Positions 27,195 to 36,798 of a DNA stretch of 64,000 nucleotides are shown in pieces. The notes beneath the pieces are model-generated. The model was not told the origin of the DNA, did no database searches, and worked only from the letters and a program-made list of their open reading frames with translations. Both the position numbers and the translations under genes were made by a program. The stretch covers positions 86,108 to 150,107 of the forward strand of contig NZ_FODV01000004.1 of NCBI RefSeq assembly GCF_900110465.1. The letters run 5' to 3'. Position 1 is the first letter of the stretch; each line of letters opens with the position of its first letter. The stretch is from Halogranum amylolyticum. Its GTDB lineage: Archaea > Halobacteriota > Halobacteria > Halobacteriales > Haloferacaceae.

Positions 27195-28994
27195 ATGGTC
27201 CTCGACGGAATCTTCCTCTCTCCGATAGCGCTTCTCGCGCTCCTGACGACGGTTCCCGTCGTCCTGCTCTATCTCATCCGTCCCGACCCCAGGGAGATCG
27301 ACCTCCCGACGCTGCGTTTCCTGCGCGAGAAGCGAGGGGAGGACGCGTCGAACCCCGTCCTCCAGCGACTCAGTCGTAGCCTCCTCATGCTGCTCCAGCT
27401 AGCGGTGTTGATCCTGCTGGCGACGTCGCTGGCGACGCCGTACACGCTCGTCTCGGAGTCGGAGACGGTCGAGGAGACGGTGCTCGTCGTCGACGGAAGC
27501 GCCAGCATGGCGACCGTCGACGGCGACGCGACTCGGTTCGACCGGGCCGTCGCCGCCGCTCGCCGAGAGACGAGTAGCACCACGTCGGTCGTCTTCGTCG
27601 GTCGCGAGGGCGAGATGGCCGTCCGGGACGGGACGCCCGACGAGGCGCGACGGACGCTCGGCGACCTCGCGGTCACCGACGTCGAGGGCGACCTCCGCGA
27701 CGGCATCGCACAGGCGGCGGCCGTCGCCGGCGACGGCGCTCGCGTCGTCGTCCTCAGCGACTTCGCCGACGAGAGCGGGTGGGAGGACGCCGTCGAGTCG
27801 GCCCGGGCCCGCGGTCTCCTCGTCGACCTGCGGCAGTTCGCCGGCGGCGGCGACGACAACGTCGGTATCGTCGACCGATCGTTCAGCGGTGCGGAGGTGA
27901 CGCTGACGGTGAAGAACTACGCCGACCGCGAGGTCGAGCGGACGCTCACGTTCGGCGGCCAGCGGCGGACGCTCGCGCTCGGCGCCGGCGACGTGACGAC
28001 CGTGACGCTGCCGATTCCGACCGGCGGCGGCACCGCCGAGTTGACGCCGGGCGACTCTTTCGCCACCGACGACGCCGTCTCCGTCGCCGCCCCCGAGGAG
28101 GCGACCGTCGACGTGTTGCTCCTGACGAACGACCGCAACCGCTATCTCGCGACGGCGCTCTCGGTCGTCCCCGAGGTGAACCTCACGGTGCGCTCGCCGC
28201 CGGCGAACGTCGAGGAGACGTACGACGTCGTCGTCTACAGCAACATCGAGTCGGGGCGACTGCTCCAAGGGAACGTCGACGACGGTAAACAGGCGCTGAA
28301 GCGAGGCGGCGGCGTCGTCTTCCAGGCCCAGGAGGGGATGCCGAACCGCTACTCGCAACTGCTCCCGGTCGAGGTCGGCGAGTCGGCCAACGTCACCTCC
28401 GTCGGCGGCGTCGCGGGCGACGAACTCACCCGCGACGTCAACTTCCCGCCGCCGGAGCGGGCGTTCGCCGCTCGCCCCAAGGAGGGTACCCGGACGCTCG
28501 TCGGTCTCGCCGACGGGTCGCCGCTGATCGCGACCGCCGAACGGAACGGCGGGCGCGTGCTCTACTACGGCTACGTCGAGGACAGTTCGTCGTTCAAGCA
28601 CAACTACCAGTACCCCGTGTTCTGGAAACGTGCGGTGTTCCACCTCGCCGGCCGGGACCCGCTGCCGACGCTGAACCGTCCGGCCGGCGACGTCCTTCGG
28701 TTCGCGAACGAGACGACCGTGACGACGCCGAACGGAGAGGTGACCACGCGCGCGGTCCGACTCGACCGGGCGGGGTTCTACGAGGTCGGCGACCGTCGGT
28801 ACGGCGTCTCGCTGACCAGCGAGGCCGAGTCGGCCGTCGTCGCCGACCCGCTCGACTCGCGCGACGACGGCGTCGCCGGCGGCCGCGAGGAGGAGCGGCG
28901 CGTCCCCGATCCGGTCACCGAGTGGGTCGTCCTCGCGGGACTGACGGTGTCGATAGTCGAACTCGGCTATCTCCGACGGCGGGGTGATCTGTGA
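27195..28994 (+). CDS. BatA-like membrane protein with vWFA domain
   Basis: 599 residues. An N-terminal BatA-type region with two membrane helices (FLSPIALLALLTTVPVVLLY and LLMLLQLAVLILLATSLATP) is followed by a vWFA domain with the MIDAS DGSAS and a second domain (about 300-500) resembling a glutamine amidotransferase-like fold. A third helix is near the C-terminus (WVVLAGLTVSIVELGYL). First gene of a six-gene MoxR/vWFA operon. Such systems are thought to act as chaperones that load cofactors or metals or assemble envelope complexes. It overlaps the next gene by one base. Confidence 0.85.
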   Translation: MVLDGIFLSPIALLALLTTVPVVLLYLIRPDPREIDLPTLRFLREKRGEDASNPVLQRLSRSLLMLLQLAVLILLATSLATPYTLVSESETVEETVLVVDGSASMATVDGDATRFDRAVAAARRETSSTTSVVFVGREGEMAVRDGTPDEARRTLGDLAVTDVEGDLRDGIAQAAAVAGDGARVVVLSDFADESGWEDAVESARARGLLVDLRQFAGGGDDNVGIVDRSFSGAEVTLTVKNYADREVERTLTFGGQRRTLALGAGDVTTVTLPIPTGGGTAELTPGDSFATDDAVSVAAPEEATVDVLLLTNDRNRYLATALSVVPEVNLTVRSPPANVEETYDVVVYSNIESGRLLQGNVDDGKQALKRGGGVVFQAQEGMPNRYSQLLPVEVGESANVTSVGGVAGDELTRDVNFPPPERAFAARPKEGTRTLVGLADGSPLIATAERNGGRVLYYGYVEDSSSFKHNYQYPVFWKRAVFHLAGRDPLPTLNRPAGDVLRFANETTVTTPNGEVTTRAVRLDRAGFYEVGDRRYGVSLTSEAESAVVADPLDSRDDGVAGGREEERRVPDPVTEWVVLAGLTVSIVELGYLRRRGDL

Positions 28995-31384
28995 TGTGGG
29001 CGCTCGCCGTGCTCCAGTCGGGACTGTTCGACGCGTGGGAGACCGTCGTCGAGGGCGTCACCGTCGGGTTCGCGAGACCGCTGCTGTTGCTCGCGGTGCC
29101 GCTCGGCCTGCTCGCGGTGTGGGCACTCGTCTACCGGGACGCGACGGGGACGGCGACGGCGCGCAGTCGCCGACTGCTGACCGTCTCGCGAGTGCTCGTC
29201 GTCTGCTGTCTCGTCGTCGCCGCCGCCGGTCCCTACACTGTCGAGCGGTCACAGGCGACCGGCGACCCGCGCGTGACGCTGCTCGTCGACGACTCCGAGA
29301 GCATGGACGTGATGCCGGACGCGGGCGATCGCCTCGCCGAGGCCATCGAAGCGGAGGGCGTCCCGGTGACAACGGCCACCATCGGCCAGGGGACGCGCTC
29401 GCCGCTCGGCGACGGGATCGCCGCGAACCTCCGGGAGAACGGGACGGTCGTCGTCGTCAGCGACGGCCGAGTGACGGAGGGGCGGAGCCTCGCCGACGCC
29501 GGTGAACTCGCTACGTCGCTGAACGCGACGGTGGCGTCGGTGCGACTCGACCCGTGGCGGAGCGAACGCTCCGTCGACGTCTCCGGTCCCGCGAAGACCA
29601 GCGCCGGCGTCGACAACAGCTTCCTCGTCGGCGTCGACGGCGTGAACCTCGACGACGAGACTCGGCTGGTCGTCACCGTCGACGACGAGACGGTGCTCGA
29701 GCGGTCGGTGGCGGAGGCGGGTCGCGTCGAGCTCTCGCACACCTTCGAGGAGACCGGCTCACATCGGATCACCGCACAGATCGAGTCCGGCGACGGCGTC
29801 GCCGAGAACGACGTCTTCAGAAAGACCGTCCGCGTGGTCGAACAGCCGAAGCTCCTCTACGTCGCCAAGCAGGACTACCCGTTCGGCCGCTATCTGGAGG
29901 AGATCTACGACGTCGAGCGCGTCGAGTCGGTCCCCGAGGATCTCAGTCCGTACTACGCGGTCGTCGTCCAGGACGTCCCCGCCGAGGGTATCGGCGACGT
30001 CGACAGTCTCCAGAAGTTCGTCATCGACGGCGGCGGGCTGTTGATGGTCGGCGGCGACAACTCCTTCGAGAACGGCGGCTACGAGGGGTCGTCGGTGGCG
30101 TCGATGCTACCGGTGACGATGGGCGAGAGCGTCGGCGGGAGCACGAACCTCGTGCTCGCGATCGACGTCTCCGGCAGTTCGAAAAACGGGATGCGCGTCC
30201 AGAAGGCCGTCTCCCTCGACGCGCTGGAGCAGCTGGGCGACGAGAACGCCGTCGGCGTCGTCGGGTTCAACCACAACGCCTACGAGGTGGCCGACCTCGC
30301 TCCCCTCTCGGAGAACCGCGAGCGAGTGGCGGACCGCATCCGTCGACTGGAGAGCGGCGGCGGCACCGACATCGCCGGAGGCATCCTGGGTGCCGAGGAG
30401 TTGCTCGGCGACGAACGCGGCTCGATCATCCTCGTCAGCGACGGCCGCGGGTCGGTCGGCCCGGCGGCGGCGGCCGCCAAGCGACTCGGCGAGCGCGGCG
30501 TCCGTATCGTCGCCGTCGGCACCGGCAACCCCAACGAGGCACACCTCCAGCGCATCGCCGAGGCGTCCGGCGGGAGCTACTTCCGCGCGACCGACACCGA
30601 CCGCCTACGCCTGCTGTTCGGCGGCTCTTCACGGCGCTACGAGGGCAACGCACTGACCGTCGTCGACCGCGACTCCTTCGTCACGTCGGGCGTCGAACTG
30701 ACGGCGGACCCACCGAAGAACAACGACGTGTCGGTTCGGAGCGGCGCGGACTACCTCGTCGCGTCGAGTTCCGGCAAGCCGGCGGTCGCCTCGTGGCGGT
30801 ACGGCCTCGGCCGCGTCGCCACCATCACCGCCTACGACGATCAGGGGACGCTCGACGGGTTGCTGACGGAGCCCGACTCGCTGCTGCTCACGAAGTCGAC
30901 GAACTACGTTATCGGCGACCCCGAGCGCAAGGCGACGAACGTCGCCGAGGCGACCGACACGCGCGTCGGACAGTCGACGACGGTGACGTATCGCGGTCCC
31001 GAGGCACCCGCAAGCGACGACGTGTCGCTTCGGCAGGTCGCTCCCGGAACCTACCAGGCGACGGTGACGCCGTCGGAGGCGGGGTACGGATCGCTGTTCG
31101 GCGCGTCGTACGCGGTCAACTACCGCTCGGAGTACGCCGCCTTCGGACAGAGTCGGGAGCTGTCCGAACTCGTCCGAGCGACGGACGGGCGGCAGTTCGG
31201 ACCGAACGACGCCGCAGAGATCGCGGCGTTCGCGCGGGAGCAGTCGACCCGCGTCCGCGACGTCGAACGCACCTGGGACTGGCTGTTCCTCGTCGTCGGA
31301 CTGGCGGTCTACCTAATCGAGGTGCTAACACGGCGTATGAGAGTCTACACCAACCACACGACCAACGAGAGTGGTCTCACATGA
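28994..31384 (+). CDS. Large membrane protein with two vWFA-like domains
   Basis: 796 residues. Two N-terminal membrane helices (about 28-50 and 63-85) precede a first degenerate vWFA domain with DDSES. A GATase1-like domain around 290-380 (LLMVGGDNSFENGGY) follows, then a full vWFA domain near 390-560 (AIDVSGSSKNG and the later GGGTDIAGGI). The C-terminus has a last helix (WLFLVVGLAVYLIEVLTRR). It overlaps its upstream neighbour (TGATG) and downstream neighbour (ATGA), so translation is coupled. It probably acts with the MoxR ATPase. Confidence 0.8.
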   Translation: MWALAVLQSGLFDAWETVVEGVTVGFARPLLLLAVPLGLLAVWALVYRDATGTATARSRRLLTVSRVLVVCCLVVAAAGPYTVERSQATGDPRVTLLVDDSESMDVMPDAGDRLAEAIEAEGVPVTTATIGQGTRSPLGDGIAANLRENGTVVVVSDGRVTEGRSLADAGELATSLNATVASVRLDPWRSERSVDVSGPAKTSAGVDNSFLVGVDGVNLDDETRLVVTVDDETVLERSVAEAGRVELSHTFEETGSHRITAQIESGDGVAENDVFRKTVRVVEQPKLLYVAKQDYPFGRYLEEIYDVERVESVPEDLSPYYAVVVQDVPAEGIGDVDSLQKFVIDGGGLLMVGGDNSFENGGYEGSSVASMLPVTMGESVGGSTNLVLAIDVSGSSKNGMRVQKAVSLDALEQLGDENAVGVVGFNHNAYEVADLAPLSENRERVADRIRRLESGGGTDIAGGILGAEELLGDERGSIILVSDGRGSVGPAAAAAKRLGERGVRIVAVGTGNPNEAHLQRIAEASGGSYFRATDTDRLRLLFGGSSRRYEGNALTVVDRDSFVTSGVELTADPPKNNDVSVRSGADYLVASSSGKPAVASWRYGLGRVATITAYDDQGTLDGLLTEPDSLLLTKSTNYVIGDPERKATNVAEATDTRVGQSTTVTYRGPEAPASDDVSLRQVAPGTYQATVTPSEAGYGSLFGASYAVNYRSEYAAFGQSRELSELVRATDGRQFGPNDAAEIAAFAREQSTRVRDVERTWDWLFLVVGLAVYLIEVLTRRMRVYTNHTTNESGLT

Positions 31385-31977
31385 GCTATCTCGGGCGATC
31401 GATCAACCTCGCGCTCGTCGTCTTCGTCGTCCTCGCGGTCGCGGGGACCGCCGGAGCGTCGCTGTTCTACCAGCACTCGACGGACCAACTCGACGACCAG
31501 AACGAACAGCTCCGCACGGAGAACCGAGAGCTACGACAGGAGCTGTCTGCGACGAAGGCGGAACTCGGCGAGACGCGAGACCGCCTCGAGGAGGCCAACG
31601 AGACGCTGGAGAGCACGCAGGGCGACGTCGGCCAGGTGTCGAACGAACTCGAGGGCACCGAAAAACAGCTCAGCGAGACGATCAACGAACTGTCGGCGAC
31701 GCAGTCGGAGTTAGAGGAGACGGAGGCGGAACTCGACGAGGCCGAAGCGGAACTCGAAGCGGCGCGCGAGGAGCGTGACGCCGCGGCGAGCGAACGGGAG
31801 GAGTTGGAGTCGCGCGTCGAGACGCTCGAAGACGAACGGGACGCAGTCGCCGACGAGCGCGACGAACTCGCCGCCGAGGTCGACCGACTCGAGTCGCGCG
31901 TCGACGAGTTGGAGTCGGCGCTCGGGAGCGTCTGCGGCTCCATCGAGGGCGAGCGGCCCCAGGAGTGTTCGACATGA
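31381..31977 (+). CDS. Membrane-anchored coiled-coil protein
   Basis: 198 residues. One N-terminal helix (INLALVVFVVLAVAGTAGAS) is followed by a continuous coiled coil of about 140 residues rich in Glu, Leu, Asp and Arg, and a short tail with two Cys (SVCGSIEGERPQECST). The coil probably projects outward. It overlaps both neighbours by four bases (ATGA), tying it to the vWFA/MoxR operon as a structural or tethering part. No enzymatic domain. Confidence 0.75.
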   Translation: MSYLGRSINLALVVFVVLAVAGTAGASLFYQHSTDQLDDQNEQLRTENRELRQELSATKAELGETRDRLEEANETLESTQGDVGQVSNELEGTEKQLSETINELSATQSELEETEAELDEAEAELEAAREERDAAASEREELESRVETLEDERDAVADERDELAAEVDRLESRVDELESALGSVCGSIEGERPQECST

Positions 31978-32891
31978 ACGGCGGGTCGGACGCATCTGGG
32001 GCGACCGGGACGGCGACGGGCACCGGAACCCGAACGGCCGTCGCCGGTTCCGACACCGCGACGGGCGGTGAGCGGCTCGCCGAAACGCAGTCGCCGCGCA
32101 CGGCTGTCGACGAGGCGCTCCGCGAGATCCGTCGAGAGGGGCTCAAGATCGCCGTCGTCTACAGCGTGGTCGACGCCGCGCTCGCGACGCTGCTCGTGAA
32201 CCTCGCCTTTCACCTCTTCGGGACGGAGTGGCCGCTCGGACCGTTCCTCGTGGACGGCACGCTCCCCGGGACGACGCTCGTCGCCGTCGGCGTCGGCTTA
32301 CTCGTCGGCGGCGTCGAGTTCGCGGTCAGACGTCGCCGTCCGATCGTCGAGCAGTTCGAGGCGGCGAACCCGTCGGTCTCCGAGCTGCTGCGGACCGCCC
32401 GCGACGCCGTCGCCGCCGACCGCGACTCGCGGATGGCTCGCGTGCTGTACGTCGAGGTGCTCGCCCGTCTCAGAGAGACCTCGAGCGTCGACCTCGTCGA
32501 CCTCCGACGACTGTCGCTCACGCTCGTCGTCGTACTGGTGTTGAGCGTCGCCAGCATCCAGGTCGCCGTCGTCGACCTCGATCTCGGCGGCGGTGACTCG
32601 TCGGCGGACAGCGAGGCGGACCCCTCGTACGACGGCCTGCGAGACGGCAGCGAAGTGCTCGGCGCGGCCGAGAACGTCTCGGCGGGCGACAACGAGATCG
32701 ACGCCCGCATCTCGGGGGCCGGAGAGGGCGACGCGCCGCCCGGCGGTGCCTCGTCGTCGTACGACGCCGGCGGCGTCCCCTCGGGCGACGTCGAGAGCCA
32801 GCAGGCCGGCTTCAGCGCCGCAGAACGACTGGAAGACTCCGAACTGATCCGCGACTACAACCTCGAACTCCGTAACGAGACCAATGCCTGA
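31974..32891 (+). CDS. Membrane protein of the MoxR/vWFA operon
   Basis: 305 residues. A Gly/Thr/Ala-rich N-terminus is followed by a helix near 60-85 (VVYSVVDAALATLLVNLAF), a second near 95-115 and a third near 185-205 (LTLVVVLVLSVASIQVAVV). The C-terminal about 95 residues are acidic and disordered. No known family; the gene context points to a scaffold or anchor. GTG 31965 is an alternative start, but ATG 31974 overlaps the previous stop (ATGA). Confidence 0.7.
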   Translation: MNGGSDASGATGTATGTGTRTAVAGSDTATGGERLAETQSPRTAVDEALREIRREGLKIAVVYSVVDAALATLLVNLAFHLFGTEWPLGPFLVDGTLPGTTLVAVGVGLLVGGVEFAVRRRRPIVEQFEAANPSVSELLRTARDAVAADRDSRMARVLYVEVLARLRETSSVDLVDLRRLSLTLVVVLVLSVASIQVAVVDLDLGGGDSSADSEADPSYDGLRDGSEVLGAAENVSAGDNEIDARISGAGEGDAPPGGASSSYDAGGVPSGDVESQQAGFSAAERLEDSELIRDYNLELRNETNA

Positions 32892-33867
32892 CAACCCACA
32901 GACCAACGGCGACGCGATGGCGGCGACCGACGACCAGATCGACCGACTGCAGGAACGACTCGACCGGGTGCGCACGGAGATCGGCAAGCGCATCGTCGGA
33001 CAGGAGGCGGTGATCGAACAGCTGCTCGTCTGTCTGCTGTGTGACGGCAACGCCCTGCTGGAGTCGAACCCCGGCCTCGGCAAGACGTCGATGATACGGG
33101 CGCTCTCGGAGGTGGTCGACCTCGAGTTCTCGCGCATCCAGAACACGCCGGACCTGATGCCCTCAGACATTACTGGAACCGAGATCATCCGGGAGAACGA
33201 ACACGGCCGGGAGTTCGTCTTCGAGGAGGGACCGGTGTTCGCGAACGTCGTGCTGGCCGACGAGATCAACCGCGCGACGCCGAAGACGCAGGCAGCGCTG
33301 CTCGAGGCGATGCAGGAGAAACAGGTGACGGCCGCCGGCGAGACCTACGCGTTACCCCGGCCGTTCTTCGTCCTCGCGACGCAGAACCCCATCGACCAGG
33401 AGGGGACCTACCCGCTACCGGAGGCACAGACCGACCGCTTCCTCCTGAAGATCGTCCTCGACTACCCCTCGTACGACGAGGAGCGGCGGATCGTCGACCT
33501 CTACACCGAGGGGTCGGGGACGCCGGCGGTCGAGCAGGTCGTCTCGCGGCAGCAGCTCCAGACGATGCAGTCGCTCGTCCGCGAACTGCCCATCGCGAGC
33601 GACATCCGCGACCGCGCCATCTCGCTCGTCCGAGCGACTCGTGATGCGCCGTCGATCGAGTACGGGGCGAGTCCGCGGGCGAGCATGGCGCTCGTCCTCG
33701 CCGCGAAGGCGCGGGCGTTCCTCCGCGGTCGCGCACACGTCAGCTGGGAGGACGTCGAGGCGATGGCGCCGGCCGTCCTCCGCCACCGGATCCTCGTCGA
33801 CTTCCGCGCCGAACGGGAGGGGACGACGCCCGACGACGCCATCGCCTCGCTGTCCGTCGACGGATGA
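32884..33867 (+). CDS. MoxR-family AAA+ ATPase
   Basis: 327 residues. Walker A ESNPGLGKTS (about residues 57-66), Walker B VLADEINRATPKTQ, sensor-1 LATQNPIDQEGTYPLPEAQ and the C-terminal lid are all present. MoxR ATPases work with vWFA and DUF58 proteins as metal-insertion or assembly chaperones. The gene overlaps its upstream neighbour by eight bases and its downstream neighbour by four. It is the energy-using subunit of the operon. Confidence 0.93.
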   Translation: MPDNPQTNGDAMAATDDQIDRLQERLDRVRTEIGKRIVGQEAVIEQLLVCLLCDGNALLESNPGLGKTSMIRALSEVVDLEFSRIQNTPDLMPSDITGTEIIRENEHGREFVFEEGPVFANVVLADEINRATPKTQAALLEAMQEKQVTAAGETYALPRPFFVLATQNPIDQEGTYPLPEAQTDRFLLKIVLDYPSYDEERRIVDLYTEGSGTPAVEQVVSRQQLQTMQSLVRELPIASDIRDRAISLVRATRDAPSIEYGASPRASMALVLAAKARAFLRGRAHVSWEDVEAMAPAVLRHRILVDFRAEREGTTPDDAIASLSVDG

Positions 33868-34721
33868 TCGACCCCGGCTTCCTCGACGAGCTCGACCGGT
33901 TCCGGTCGGCGCTGAAACGGCAGAGCTCGTCGGTCCGACAGGGCGAACAGCGCTCGAAGAGCGTCGGCGAGGGGCTCACGTTCAGCGACTACCGACGGTA
34001 CGTCCCCGGCGACGACATCCGTCTCGTCGACTGGAAACTGTTCGCCCGGACGGGCGAGTACTTCGTCAAGCAGTTCGAGGCCGAGCGGAGTCTGACCGTT
34101 CACGTGCTCGTCGACGCCAGTGGGTCGATGGGCTACGGCGACGGCGACGCGTACAAGTTCGAGTACGCCGCCAAACTCGGCCTCGGCTTCGCCTACCTCA
34201 CCGCCGAGGAGAACAACGACTTCCGGTTCTCGCTGTTCGACGACCGGGTCGAACGGCTGGATACCGGCCGGTCGAACCGGGGGGAGCTACTCCGACTCGT
34301 CGACCACCTGAACGACGTCGAACCCGGCGGCGAGGGTGACTTCGCAGCCGCACTCGACAGCTACGGGTCGACCGTCCGGAGTCGCTCGCTCGTCGTCGTC
34401 CTGAGCGACTGCCTCGCCGACCCGGACGCCATCGAGGCCGGGCTCGCCGGTCTCGGCCGGAGCGGCATCGTCGTCGGTACGGTGTTGTCGCCGCGCGAAC
34501 TCCGACCGGATCCGACCGGCGACACGCTGTTCCGCGATCTGGAGACGACAGAGACGCTTCGGACCTACTTCGGCGGGACGCGGACCAGGTCGTACCGACA
34601 GCGACTCGACGCCCACGTCTCGGCGGTCGAGGAGCGCTGTCGTCGGTTCCGAGCCGAACACACGCTCGTCGACACCGGCGAGGACTTCTTCGACTCGTTC
34701 GGCGCGGTGTGGGTCGGTTGA
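33864..34721 (+). CDS. DUF58 protein with vWFA domain
   Basis: 285 residues. The DUF58 block (LTFSDYRRYVPGDDIRLVDWKLFARTG) is near residues 37-65, followed by a vWFA domain with MIDAS DASGSMGYG. DUF58 genes nearly always sit beside moxR. It is soluble. It closes the operon. The next gene, on the same strand, starts 105 bases later with its own small product. Confidence 0.9.
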   Translation: MIDPGFLDELDRFRSALKRQSSSVRQGEQRSKSVGEGLTFSDYRRYVPGDDIRLVDWKLFARTGEYFVKQFEAERSLTVHVLVDASGSMGYGDGDAYKFEYAAKLGLGFAYLTAEENNDFRFSLFDDRVERLDTGRSNRGELLRLVDHLNDVEPGGEGDFAAALDSYGSTVRSRSLVVVLSDCLADPDAIEAGLAGLGRSGIVVGTVLSPRELRPDPTGDTLFRDLETTETLRTYFGGTRTRSYRQRLDAHVSAVEERCRRFRAEHTLVDTGEDFFDSFGAVWVG

Positions 34722-34826
34722 TCCTGCTCGTGTTCCGTCTCGTCGACCGTCCGGACTCGGCGTCTATCGTCAACAATCGTTGGAAAAAGGCGCTAAGTAG
34801 TCCGAGACCCGAGTCTCCACCATAGA

Positions 34827-34991
34827 ATGCTCGGGTCCGGAAACCAGAACGACTCGCTCTCTTCGTGTGAGTGGTACGGGACGCAAGTGGAGTGCGAACT
34901 CTGTGGGGAGGTTCGAACGTGTACCGAACGCTGCAGTATGGTCACCTGTCGGGAGTGTCAGGCCGACCTGTTGCCGCCGACACGCGGGTAG
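34827..34991 (+). CDS. 54-residue zinc-finger protein
   Basis: ATG 34827 to TAG 34989-34991. Two CxxC-type pairs are visible (CELCGEV and CRECQ) plus further Cys at SSCEW and RTCTERC, enough for a zinc ribbon. Haloarchaea encode many such proteins below 70 residues. No function known. It follows the DUF58 gene by 105 bases. Confidence 0.6.
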   Translation: MLGSGNQNDSLSSCEWYGTQVECELCGEVRTCTERCSMVTCRECQADLLPPTRG

Positions 34992-35169
34992 TAGCGACGG
35001 CAGCTACGGTCTCTGTCTGTTCGAGCGGAAACGAAACGACCGCCAGCCGACCGGTTTCGGAGTCGTTCCGAACTTTCGTATCGTCGAATGTAGTGTACGA
35101 AACGGGCGAGGAGAGACGAGTCGCTCGTCGGTCGGCGTCTGGGCGTGACCAAACTTCAAAAAGAACGAT

Positions 35170-35334
35170 CTACGCGGAGCTGTCGACGACGTCGTCGATG
35201 AGGACGAACCCGTAGTCACATTCCGTGCATCGCCACTTCGTCTTCTCGCCGAGGTGGACGGTCGTGCTCGCCGCACGGTAGAACTCTTGGGACCCTCCGC
35301 ACTCCGGGCAGTCGTGTTCGATCTCTAAGCTCAT
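35170..35334 (-). CDS. 54-residue zinc-ribbon protein
   Basis: From ATG 35334: MSLEIEHDCPECGGSQEFYR, then a spacer and WRCTECDYGFVLID. Two CPxCG/CxxC knuckles make a standard zinc ribbon, as in many small haloarchaeal proteins of unknown role. The longer frame to 35451 adds an unconserved Arg-rich tail. Confidence 0.75.
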   Translation of the reverse strand: MSLEIEHDCPECGGSQEFYRAASTTVHLGEKTKWRCTECDYGFVLIDDVVDSSA

Positions 35335-35565
35335 ACCACGAACTCCGGCGTGGGGTATGTTGAAGATGTTGATTCGACCGTTCGCCAACCTGGACCGGGA
35401 GTTCGCCCCGTAGAGACCGAGAGTGTGCGACGAGACGGTCGCCGATGCCACGAGTCGGCGAGCGCGACTCCGGAAGTCGCCGCTCGGATAAATGTCTGAG
35501 TGCGATACAGAGTTCCGTCGAGACGAACAGATAACCTATTGACGCCCGACGCGAACGCTCGACCG

Positions 35566-36501
35566 ATGAGACGGTATCGGAACGCGTCGTTGTTCTCGTT
35601 GCTCTCTTTGGTGTGGGGGTCGGCGTTCGTCGTCACGAAGGTCGGTCTCGATTACCTCCCGCCCGCGCTCTTTGCGGCGGTCCGGTTCGACCTCGCTGCG
35701 GTCCTCCTGTTCGGCGTCGCAGCGGTGAGAGACGACCGACTGTGGCCTCGGTCGCGAGGGGACTGGCGGCAGATCGCGACCGGCGGAGCGCTGCTCATCG
35801 GTGCCCACCACGCGCTCCTCTTCGCCGGCCAGCAGTACGTTCAGAGCGCGGTCGCGGCCGTCCTCTTGGGGTTGATCCCGGTCGTCACGCCGGCGTTGGC
35901 GCGTACGATCTCGTCGTCGGAACGGCTGTCACCGAACGGCGTCACCGGCGTCTTCCTCGGGTTCGTGGGCGTCGTCGTCATCGCCGACCCGGACCCGTCG
36001 AACCTGCTGTCGGCGAACCTGCTGGGTGTGGGACTCGTGTTGGCGTCGGCGGTGGTGTTCGCCGTCGGCGCGGTGCTGACGCACGACGGCGAGTCGTCGC
36101 TGCCGGCGCTCGCGCTGCAGGCGTGGATGATGGTCGTCGGTGCGGGGTTGCTCCACCTGACGAGTGCGGTACTCCCGACCGAGTCGTTCGCGAGCGCCCA
36201 GTGGACGTTCGACGCGATCGCGGCACTGATCTACCTGAGCGTCGTCGCCGGTGCGGCCGGGTTCTTTCTCTACTTCGAGCTTCTGGACACCATCGGTCCC
36301 ATCGAGATGAGCCTCATCGAGTACGTCATCCCGATGTTCGCTGCGCTCGCCGGGTGGGCGGCGCTCGGCGAGACGCCGACCGTCACCACGGCCGTCGGCT
36401 TCGTCGTCATCTTCGCCGGGTTCTCGCTGTTGAAGTTCGACGCACTCCGGCGGGAACTTCGGCGCGTCTACCGGGCCGTCCGCACTGAACGGAACGCGTG
36501 A
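35566..36501 (+). CDS. EamA/DMT-family transporter
   Basis: 311 residues with ten predicted membrane helices in two five-helix repeats. The N-terminal EamA core is SLLSLVWGSAFVVTKVGLDYLPP; the second repeat has LEYVIPMFAALAGWAALGE-like sequence (here IEYVIPM). These carriers export amino acids or metabolites; the substrate is unknown. ATG 35566 sits just before helix one. The glutaredoxin gene follows 57 bases later on the same strand. Confidence 0.87.
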   Translation: MRRYRNASLFSLLSLVWGSAFVVTKVGLDYLPPALFAAVRFDLAAVLLFGVAAVRDDRLWPRSRGDWRQIATGGALLIGAHHALLFAGQQYVQSAVAAVLLGLIPVVTPALARTISSSERLSPNGVTGVFLGFVGVVVIADPDPSNLLSANLLGVGLVLASAVVFAVGAVLTHDGESSLPALALQAWMMVVGAGLLHLTSAVLPTESFASAQWTFDAIAALIYLSVVAGAAGFFLYFELLDTIGPIEMSLIEYVIPMFAALAGWAALGETPTVTTAVGFVVIFAGFSLLKFDALRRELRRVYRAVRTERNA

Positions 36502-36558
36502 GCGCCGGGCGGTCGCCGCTGGCCGAACTTACTTCTCCCACCCGTTCCAACGGGAGGT

Positions 36559-36798
36559 ATGTCCATCACGCTGTACGCACTCGATGGCTGTCCGTACTGT
36601 GAGACGGTCCACGACGCCCTCGAAGCGCACGACGTCGAGTACGAGACCGACTGGGTCGAGGGGCTACACTCCGAACGCGACGAGGTGAAACGAGTGAGCG
36701 GTCAGCGTGGCGTTCCGGTGCTCGTCGACGAGGACCGCGGCGTGACGATGGCCGAGAGCGAGAAAATCGTCGAGTACGTCGAAACGAGTCTCGCATGA
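36559..36798 (+). CDS. Glutaredoxin-like protein
   Basis: 79 residues. Active site CPYC at 11-14, the cis-proline loop GVPVLVD and the C-terminal EYVETSL helix are normal for glutaredoxins. It would reduce disulfides with a low-molecular thiol, which in haloarchaea is gamma-glutamylcysteine. It overlaps the PduO gene by four bases, so the two are coupled. Confidence 0.88.
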   Translation: MSITLYALDGCPYCETVHDALEAHDVEYETDWVEGLHSERDEVKRVSGQRGVPVLVDEDRGVTMAESEKIVEYVETSLA

